From positions 80,734,159 to 80,798,158 of the forward strand of contig CANTUZ010000004.1 in the NCBI GenBank assembly GCA_947846985.1: a stretch of 64,000 bases of DNA, read 5' to 3'. The notes below the pieces were generated by a model. It did no database searches, was not told the origin of the DNA, and saw only the letters and a program-made list of their open reading frames with translations. The stretch's first letter is position 1, and each line of letters starts with the position of its first letter. This document shows positions 63,245 through 64,000 of this stretch, piece by piece. This stretch comes from Fratercula arctica. Lineage: Eukaryota > Chordata > Aves > Charadriiformes > Alcidae. The position numbers and the translations under genes are program-made.

Positions 63245-63471
63245 TTAAGAATAGTCCCATGTAATTCCCTGATATTTGCCTTTGCTTTCTTTCTCAGTGC
63301 GGTTCCATAAAGCCTTTGCTTTCCCTGGCGGCTTCAGCCAGCCCTGCTCCTTCAGGACCTTGCAGAGTTGCAGTTGAAGTCCAGGTCGTGTCACAGATAA
63401 ACCTCTTCTACACCCAAAGGCGCAAATAATACCTCCTCTGCCATTCATACACGGGGGGTTTTTTTGGAAGT
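63245..63471 (-). CDS. Candidate terminal exon following the 63.8-kb exon
   Basis: The acceptor TGAATCTTCAG|AC is phase-compatible with the exon at 63762-63906: the leftover G plus AC makes Asp. The frame then stays open for 74 further codons to TAA (63245-63247), starting FQKNPPCMNGRGG and ending YQGITWDYS. On the minus strand AATAAA occurs at 62563-62568 and ATTAAA at 62869-62874, possible poly(A) signals. Alternatively a donor at 63432 (GGAG|GTATTA) would make a 39-nt internal exon. The product is not recognised. Confidence 0.35.
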
Positions 63472-63544
63472 CTGAAGATTCAGAGTAAGAGGAGAATACA
63501 GCATTACATGAAAAGTTTGTAGGTAGATTAATTTTTTTTTGTAT

Positions 63545-63602
63545 TAAAAAACAAAAAACAAAAAACAAACAAAAAAAAAACAAAAAACAAAAAACAAAAA
63601 AC
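63545..63602. repeat. (AAAAAAC)n simple repeat
   Basis: Repeated A5-10 runs separated by single C, just upstream (minus sense) of the candidate terminal exon at 63245-63471. Confidence 0.88.
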
Positions 63603-63761
63603 CACCACCAAAATGGCTATTCCTAATTTTTCTGGCTGGGGTTAAATCACAACATCCCACTGGACGGACAAAAAAAAAAAAAAAAAGCAAGCTGGCAGAA
63701 TAACCATCAACGTTTTATAATATGAAAAAAGGCACACGTTCAAAATTCAATAAATACCCAC

Positions 63762-63906
63762 CTGTGTTGTGAAAGCCCTTTTGGGGATGCCCGGCCTGCA
63801 GGGCCCAGCAGCCCCTCTGCCCGGAGGGGTGGCGAGCAGGGCTCCAGCCCAAGTTCTCCGGGGGCAGCCGCTGCGGACTCTCCACCACGTACAAAACGCT
63901 GCGGTT
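63762..63906 (-). CDS. Candidate internal coding exon of an unidentified convergent gene
   Basis: A GC- and CpG-rich 145-bp island in AT-rich DNA, bounded on the minus strand by a good acceptor (TCTTTTGACAG|AAC) and a good donor (ACACAG|GTGGGT). All three frames are open. The frame starting NRSVLYVVESPQRLPPENLG has strongly GC-ending codons and looks most like protein; it continues to KGFHNT and leaves one base. I do not recognise the product. The rest of the gene would lie to the right, beyond the window. Splice-site quality plus composition make it the best non-HPGD exon here, but no homology could be checked. Confidence 0.45.
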
Positions 63907-64000
63907 CTGTCAAAAGACATGTTTGTGATTTTGCTAATTCTCCCAGCCCCACCGCTATGTGAAGTACAGGCTTCCTAGTATTTCCCTGGGAGATTTGGAC

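Noticed and set aside
33431..64000. Presence of CEP44 or FBXO8, expected from mammalian gene order
   Set aside because: No segment on either strand resembles these proteins as I remember them. They may lie beyond the right edge.
1..64000. tRNA, rRNA, CRISPR or an intact retrovirus
   Set aside because: No tRNA-like fold with conserved boxes, no rRNA sequence, no regularly spaced repeats and no gag/pol/env-like frames were seen.

Overview
The window is vertebrate nuclear DNA, almost certainly from a bird. It has long introns with GT-AG splice sites, a CpG-island promoter, and about fifteen CR1 LINE fragments ending in the ATTCTATG-type 3' repeat typical of bird genomes. I see no bacterial genes, CRISPR arrays, rRNA or tRNA.

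The one gene I can identify firmly is HPGD (15-hydroxyprostaglandin dehydrogenase, NAD+-dependent), on the + strand from the ATG at 5099 to the TAA at 32577-32579. Seven coding exons splice with GT-AG borders and compatible phases into an 801-nt reading frame (266 codons plus stop), the same length as the human enzyme. The cofactor motif, the Ser138/Tyr151/Lys155 catalytic triad and the substrate-site Gln148 are all intact. Exons 1 and 2 lie together in the CpG island, separated by only 113 bp. Exons 3-7 are spread over the next 23 kb.

Layout: 1-4660 is upstream intergenic DNA with no gene I can support. 4660-5560 is the HPGD CpG island, carrying an A38 tract, C-runs, a purine-rich G-quadruplex motif and exons 1-2. 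5429-32440 holds introns 2-6, whose main content is CR1 fragments, homopolymers and small tandem repeats. 32580 to about 33430 is the HPGD 3' UTR. From 33430 to about 63200 is mostly intergenic: CR1 copies in both orientations, a large ATAGAT/ATAAAT microsatellite, homopolymers, and some exon-like islands on the minus strand that I cannot assign. At the right edge (63245-63906, minus) a GC-rich, well-spliced exon and a phase-compatible terminal reading frame suggest the 3' end of a convergent neighbouring gene whose body lies beyond the window. I do not recognise that protein.

I found no multi-gene system. The points most worth checking are the unidentified minus-strand exons near 63.2-63.9 kb, a 97-codon minus-strand frame at 58.2-58.5 kb that reads like a small secreted precursor, weaker exon-like chains at 48-54.5 kb, and near-identical direct CR1 copies about 20 kb apart that flank HPGD exons 5-7.
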